A stretch of DNA of 36,081 nucleotides from Selenomonadaceae bacterium. Lineage in GTDB: Bacteria; Bacillota; Negativicutes; Selenomonadales; Selenomonadaceae. Each line of letters starts with the position of its first letter. Within the stretch, counting starts at the first letter, position 1. The position numbers and the translations under genes were made by a program. Where the stretch lies: positions 1 through 36,081 of the forward strand of contig JAGBKP010000208.1 in NCBI GenBank assembly GCA_017635875.1, read 5' to 3'. A model generated the notes under the pieces. The model was not told the DNA's origin and did no database searches. It worked only from the letters and a program-made list of their open reading frames with translations. Below are positions 32,040 through 36,081 of this stretch, in pieces.

Positions 32040-35000
32040 TCACCACAATTTCTTCAAAGTAATAGAAGCCGCAATATCCTTATCGTGACTGCCCTTTAAA
32101 AGTCTGGCGTCGCCGGCAAGCGTCCAATTTTGCGCCAAGTTCACGTCGCCGAACAAGCGAAGCACAAAATGCGTCTTGTCCTGCTTGTTAAATAGCCTGT
32201 GACTGTTTATCGGGTCGCCTTCAAAGTGATAATTTATAGAAGGCTCCGCGCCGCTAAAGGCGTGTTTAACTCCTATACGCGCGCCGTAACTTCCAAGTTT
32301 TGCGACGCGTTTCATTTCAAGCCCAATTTGACCCGCAAAATATGTGTTGCTTAGACTGTCCGTATGATGATTGTAAATTCCCAAGCCTTCTTCACCATAT
32401 CCGCCCTGACGAAGTTGAGAGAGTTGCATATTGAAATACGGGCTTACCCTCCAAAGTTTTTGGTTGTTGTGGAGTTCCTGCTTATATTCGCCGCCGAGTT
32501 CGTAGATATGCCCGCCGCTCTTCGCCTCACCGCTTAAACCCAAAGTCGGTATGCCGCGACGGTGAGTATTTCTCAGCCAACCTACATTTGCATAAATATA
32601 TGCGTCAGCCGCGCCTTTTTTATATAAACCGTACACGCCTACTCTCGTATCGTAAGCATTTCCGCCGTTGTTTTTGCCGGAAAATCCCATGGAATTGTAA
32701 CCGACAAACGCGCCTAATCTCCAATTTTTATTTATCGCTTTGTCATAACCGCCGGCTATCGCCGTACCGTGATAGTTCGCGCCGTTTCGCGTATCTCCCC
32801 AATGTTTGCCGATATTTACCCATATATCGTTGTTGAGGTTGTTGTCGCGTGGAATGTCAAAGGCGGTGTTTAATCTTTCGCCAATAGCGTTGCTTGCCGC
32901 GCTGTTCTGTTGAGTTATCGAAGCAATATCCGCCGCGCTGCTGCCGCCGATGTCGGTTAGCGTTTGTTTTGCGCTTGATGCGTCCATATTGTAAAGAACG
33001 CGCATCTCGTTAAGTCCGTTCGCGTCGCCGTTCGCTCTCAAAGTTTTACGCATAGCGTTCATAGCGTTTAGCGTTTCATTTTGTTCGCTTGTGGTATCGC
33101 CCAAATTATTAGCTTCAACCGCAGTGACTACGAGATTGTTTGCGTCCTCCTGCTTTATTTCGGTATTCATCATACCGCTTGATTGCGAAGAATTCGCAAT
33201 ATTGCCCGTAATTCCCTTTGATGCGGTTAAAACCTTGCCCGTTTCATCTGGAAGATAATTTACCGCAGTCACCGCGCTTCCCTCGACATTCGCCGTTCCG
33301 TCGACTTCGATATTTCCGTTAGAGCCGCCTCCGATTGCTGCAAGAGTTCCGTCGGAGATGAGTTTTGCGTCGTTGTCGCCATTTCCAGCTATAGTCAAAA
33401 CAGAATTTTTATCCGCCGCGCCGATTGTTCCGTGATTTATAAACTGCCCCGTGGTATCGTCGCTATACCCGTCTGCCATTTTGCTCGTCATATCGTTCAC
33501 GGTGTAACTGCCGCCTAAAACCGCCGCGTTTTTTGCCACGGTTACATTTACCACATCGGCTTCTCCGCTATAAAGCAGAGTGCCGCTGTTTACGTTCAGT
33601 TTCGTATTTTCCGCGCCGTTGATATTTCCGTCGTACGCCATATCGGCGTTTACGTTTATATTTGTTACAAGGCTTGGGACGTATTTCTTATAAGGGATAA
33701 GTTTGCCGTCGTATTGGAGCATAAGCCCGCCGGTATATATTGTATTGCCCCTATTATTTTTATCCTCTGTAACGACTTCGGAATCGGATATTCCCGAATC
33801 CGCGCTAAAATTCTTCCAATCGTTTGTTATGTTGCCTTTAAGTTTTGCGCCTTCGTTTAAATTTATATTGTCAACGAAAGATTCTTCGCCTATAAATATC
33901 GCGCTATCCGCAGCCTCAATGGAACCGTTTACGTTAATAGTTGCCATTTTGTCGTTAAGGTCGCCGTTTTGAAGGTCAGAGAAGCTGAAATCATCCGCCC
34001 TGTGGTTCATAGCGTTTAAACCCAAGTTATACATTTTGGTAATTTGCCCTTTTTCAACCTCACGCTTATAACGCATATAAGAGCCGCGATATTCGGTCGT
34101 CGCGCCCAACGAATTTGTTCCGAACTCTGCCCAAACACCAACGCCGCCCTCGCCGTTCGCCGTCACTGTTCCGTCGATATTTATGGTATGATTTTTGCCG
34201 TAAGCCGCAAAAACGCCCGTGCCGTATTTTCCGTCGCCGTGAACTTCCGTACCTTTGGCAACCGTTACGGTATTGTTCACGCCGTCCACGCGAACGCCTA
34301 CCGACGCATCGCCCCCGGCGTAAATATTTCCCGCTTGCGTTATGTTATTGTTAGAGCCGTAAACGTGAAGCCCCACGCCATAAGTCGCGGTATTGTAGCC
34401 GTCAACGTAAGCCGTACCGTCGGAGTTTCTCGCGGAATATCCTTGCGTATTGGTAAGCGTCTGCCCGCTATTATATATAGAGCGTCCGTAGAAGTTTTTG
34501 CGGTCTATTTTATAGCCGATGTCCTGCATAAGAGCGAGTTCCGCTTCCATAAACGTATTGTAACTGCGGTAATTCTGATGGCTCATAAGGCTGCGTTCAA
34601 GGTCTATATGGGAAAATTCCGGAAATATCTCTTTTTCATTAAGAGGCTCCCACATATTTATGGGAATTCCCGAAACTTGATTTCCGTTAAGATCTGTAAA
34701 AGTCTTGCCGTCAAGAACCTCCGTCACGTTATCGCCGCGAAAAGTCAAATAGGTTTTGCCGTTTCGCCCCGTAAACGCGTTCATATCGTCAACTATAAAA
34801 GTATTCCCTTTATATTCTTGGATATCTTCGGGAGTTCCGTTATTCATATAGTCTTCATACTTTTCGGAAGTCATAATATAAAGACCGGATTTATCGGCGC
34901 GTCTGCCTGTTTGGTCATAAAGATGAGCGGTAAAACTGTTTGCGTTTGCCGCGCCATCCGTAAATCTCCAAATGTTTTTTTCAACACCTCTCGTAACCGA

Positions 35001-35651
35001 TATTCCCAAACTGTGACCTATTTCATGAAACATTACGGGGGTAATATCAATTCCGTTCATTTCCTGCGCTACGGGTAAAAGAGCTTTAGACGTGACAAAG
35101 CCGTATCTGCCGTCGCCCTCGTCCTTACCGATATTTTGACCGATAAGTACTCTCCCGAACCCTATTGCGGCAGAATTTTGGTGAGAACCGTCCACAATAG
35201 AATCTACTGTTTCTATCCATTCAATATTAGAGCCGTTTTGAATGGCATCGTGCAAGAAATTTGGATTATTCGTATTAAATCCGTAAGTTCGGGAGTTGGA
35301 ACGAGCGAAAGCGTTCGTAACATCGCTTGTACCGACGAAAAATTGAACGGGCTTATTATTTTTCGCCCCCGGACCTAAAATCTCCGCCCACTGTCTGAAG
35401 GATTCGTTCAGTCCCGCCTTAATATCGTCTTTAAGGGTATAGACTAGGGGATTTCCTTCAAAGGTTTTAAAATAATTTTTCGCCGATTCGTTTCCCGCAT
35501 CTTCTGCGCCGTAGTAATAAATTTCAAAGATATTCTTGCCGTCAAAGCCGACGTCGCTTGTGGTCATAGCGTCCACGGCGGAAAAATTGACGCTTGCCGC
35601 AAGATATAGAGCGATTACAAGGGAAAGTTTGCTTTTGTTCGATTTTTTCAT
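32040..35651 (-). CDS. Autotransporter with leishmanolysin-like (M8) metalloprotease passenger
   Basis: The 1203-residue protein has a signal peptide (cut near residue 28, AVDA). The passenger contains HEIGHSLG (H209, E210, H213). The metzincin third ligand is not at the usual place (residue 219 is V), but about 135 residues on comes FSHIDLERSLMSHQNY (H348, M356 as Met-turn) and then EAELALMQDIGY, the order seen in M8 leishmanolysin. Repeat-rich beta-helix sequence covers about 395-880, and an autotransporter beta-barrel about 925-1203, ending ITLKKLW. It would be displayed on, or released from, the cell surface. AAGGAG precedes the ATG by 8 nt. The M8 reading is inference from motif order. 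Confidence 0.88.
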   Translation of the reverse strand: MKKSNKSKLSLVIALYLAASVNFSAVDAMTTSDVGFDGKNIFEIYYYGAEDAGNESAKNYFKTFEGNPLVYTLKDDIKAGLNESFRQWAEILGPGAKNNKPVQFFVGTSDVTNAFARSNSRTYGFNTNNPNFLHDAIQNGSNIEWIETVDSIVDGSHQNSAAIGFGRVLIGQNIGKDEGDGRYGFVTSKALLPVAQEMNGIDITPVMFHEIGHSLGISVTRGVEKNIWRFTDGAANANSFTAHLYDQTGRRADKSGLYIMTSEKYEDYMNNGTPEDIQEYKGNTFIVDDMNAFTGRNGKTYLTFRGDNVTEVLDGKTFTDLNGNQVSGIPINMWEPLNEKEIFPEFSHIDLERSLMSHQNYRSYNTFMEAELALMQDIGYKIDRKNFYGRSIYNSGQTLTNTQGYSARNSDGTAYVDGYNTATYGVGLHVYGSNNNITQAGNIYAGGDASVGVRVDGVNNTVTVAKGTEVHGDGKYGTGVFAAYGKNHTINIDGTVTANGEGGVGVWAEFGTNSLGATTEYRGSYMRYKREVEKGQITKMYNLGLNAMNHRADDFSFSDLQNGDLNDKMATINVNGSIEAADSAIFIGEESFVDNINLNEGAKLKGNITNDWKNFSADSGISDSEVVTEDKNNRGNTIYTGGLMLQYDGKLIPYKKYVPSLVTNINVNADMAYDGNINGAENTKLNVNSGTLLYSGEADVVNVTVAKNAAVLGGSYTVNDMTSKMADGYSDDTTGQFINHGTIGAADKNSVLTIAGNGDNDAKLISDGTLAAIGGGSNGNIEVDGTANVEGSAVTAVNYLPDETGKVLTASKGITGNIANSSQSSGMMNTEIKQEDANNLVVTAVEANNLGDTTSEQNETLNAMNAMRKTLRANGDANGLNEMRVLYNMDASSAKQTLTDIGGSSAADIASITQQNSAASNAIGERLNTAFDIPRDNNLNNDIWVNIGKHWGDTRNGANYHGTAIAGGYDKAINKNWRLGAFVGYNSMGFSGKNNGGNAYDTRVGVYGLYKKGAADAYIYANVGWLRNTHRRGIPTLGLSGEAKSGGHIYELGGEYKQELHNNQKLWRVSPYFNMQLSQLRQGGYGEEGLGIYNHHTDSLSNTYFAGQIGLEMKRVAKLGSYGARIGVKHAFSGAEPSINYHFEGDPINSHRLFNKQDKTHFVLRLFGDVNLAQNWTLAGDARLLKGSHDKDIAASITLKKLW

Positions 35652-35688
35652 ATCAAAACTCCTTGTTCCTTTTTATACATCTTCGACT

Positions 35689-35719
35689 ATTGTACCGCGT
35701 TCCAAGGTTATTTTTACAA
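35689..35719 (-). promoter_or_regulatory. Possible promoter of the M8-like autotransporter
   Basis: Minus strand: TTGTAA (35714-35719), 19-nt spacer, TACAAT (35689-35694), about 37 nt before the ATG. The spacing is long and both boxes are imperfect. Confidence 0.3.
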
Positions 35720-35729
35720 GACTAGGGGG

Positions 35730-35772
35730 CGCGGGCGTAGCGCTATGCGTTGAACGCGGCGCTGCGTCCGCG
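35730..35772. repeat. GC-rich hairpin between the two autotransporter genes
   Basis: CGCGGGCGTAGCGC at 35730-35743 pairs with GCGCTGCGTCCGCG at 35759-35772: 14 positions, two of them G-T in the plus-strand RNA. The loop itself contains a GCG/CGC mini-stem. It lies 6 nt after the stop of the upstream autotransporter but lacks a U-tract on that strand, so it may be a 3'-end stabiliser or a dispersed palindromic element instead of a standard terminator. Confidence 0.6.
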
Positions 35773-35778
35773 AAAAAC

Positions 35779-36081
35779 TTACCACAATTTTTTCAAAGTA
35801 ATCGATGCGGCAATATCGCGGTCGTGACTGCCCTTCTGAAATTTTGCGTCACAGTCTAATTGCCATCCGTCGGTGGAACTTATGTTGCCAAACAAACGAA
35901 GAATAAAATGGGTTTTGTCTTGACTACCGCGCAGAGTGTAACGGTTGGAATCGTCGCCTATGAAGTTATAGGATAAATCGGGGTCTGCGCCGCTAAATGC
36001 GTGTTTTATGCCGACACGCGCGCCATAGTTGCCCATTTTCGCCACGCGTTTAAACTCCATGCCAAGCTGACCCGCAAAATA
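35779..36081 (-). CDS. Second autotransporter, C-terminal beta-barrel end (5' part beyond window)
   Basis: The frame is open to the window edge, giving about 100 residues. It aligns along its whole length with the last 100 residues of the neighbouring autotransporter: YFAGQLGMEFKRVAK versus YFAGQIGLEMKRVAK, the shared KHAFSGA, QDKTHF and LRLFG segments, and the identical ending DIAASITLKKLW. It is therefore the barrel end of a tandem paralog. Its passenger lies outside the window, so its activity cannot be stated. The internal ATG at 36060 is only a methionine within the barrel, not a start. Confidence 0.93.
   Translation of the reverse strand, partial: YFAGQLGMEFKRVAKMGNYGARVGIKHAFSGADPDLSYNFIGDDSNRYTLRGSQDKTHFILRLFGNISSTDGWQLDCDAKFQKGSHDRDIAASITLKKLW

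Noticed and set aside
34044..35078. A 344-codon open frame on the plus strand
   Set aside because: It is antisense to the M8-like autotransporter, whose signal peptide, zinc motif and barrel are convincing. The plus-strand translation is rich in Arg/His/Val and matches no family.
32040..35651. Classifying the HEIGH passenger as a matrixin or astacin
   Set aside because: The ligand three residues after the conserved Gly is Val instead of His/Asp. The late His and Met-turn order fits M8 better.
1..36081. CRISPR arrays, tRNA or rRNA genes, insertion sequences, prophage genes
   Set aside because: I saw no regularly spaced direct repeats, no tRNA cloverleaf or CCA ends, no transposase or integrase motifs, and no phage structural genes.

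Overview
The window looks like chromosomal DNA from a diderm Firmicute, most likely class Negativicutes. The strongest evidence is the gene at 30577-31899: an outer-membrane beta-barrel protein with one N-terminal S-layer-homology (SLH) domain after the signal peptide, which is the OmpM/Mep45 type that tethers the outer membrane to peptidoglycan in that class. Two autotransporters with outer-membrane beta-barrels support this. The genus cannot be named from the sequence alone.

Layout. (1) Positions 1-6644, minus strand: one tightly packed operon smc-metG-tatD-mnmA (mnmA runs off the left edge). (2) Positions 6866-21465, plus strand: a visibly AT-richer block of 17 genes in one apparent transcription unit. 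It starts with rpe, queC, folE2 and a membrane protein of the LPG-synthase/flippase-like family, then cbiD-E-T-F-G-H-J-C-A, cobU, cbiP, cbiB and cobS. This is most of the anaerobic (cobalt-early) corrin-ring pathway plus late assembly. cbiL, a cobalt chelatase, cobT, cobD and a transporter are not in the window, and I see no cobalamin riboswitch. (3) Positions 21653-25521, plus strand: ftsE-ftsX-murein hydrolase (M23)-carboxy-terminal protease, a cell-division and wall-remodelling operon closed by a bidirectional terminator. (4) Positions 25595-28516, minus strand: metY, iscU/nifU and iscS/nifS, a sulfur-mobilisation group read from a perfect consensus promoter. (5) Positions 28517-36081, minus strand: an envelope/surface region with a gene remnant and its terminator, an HExxH metalloprotease without a signal peptide, the SLH porin, an autotransporter whose passenger resembles leishmanolysin-type (M8) metalloproteases, and the C-terminal end of a second, tandem autotransporter.

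Start codons matter for annotating block 2. Several cobamide genes appear to start at TTG (cbiD, cbiA, cbiP, cbiB, cobS), often a few bases after a Shine-Dalgarno sequence that overlaps the stop codon of the gene before. smc also appears to start at TTG.

The most unusual non-coding signal is at 30363-30559. Two purine/pyrimidine modules, each combining a long perfect hairpin with a perfect mirror repeat, sit between the SLH porin gene and the metalloprotease gene. In coding sequence the most interesting items are the M8-like autotransporter passenger, the unsecreted-looking protease beside it, the short SMC arms, and the FtsEX-linked M23 enzyme that keeps all its zinc ligands.
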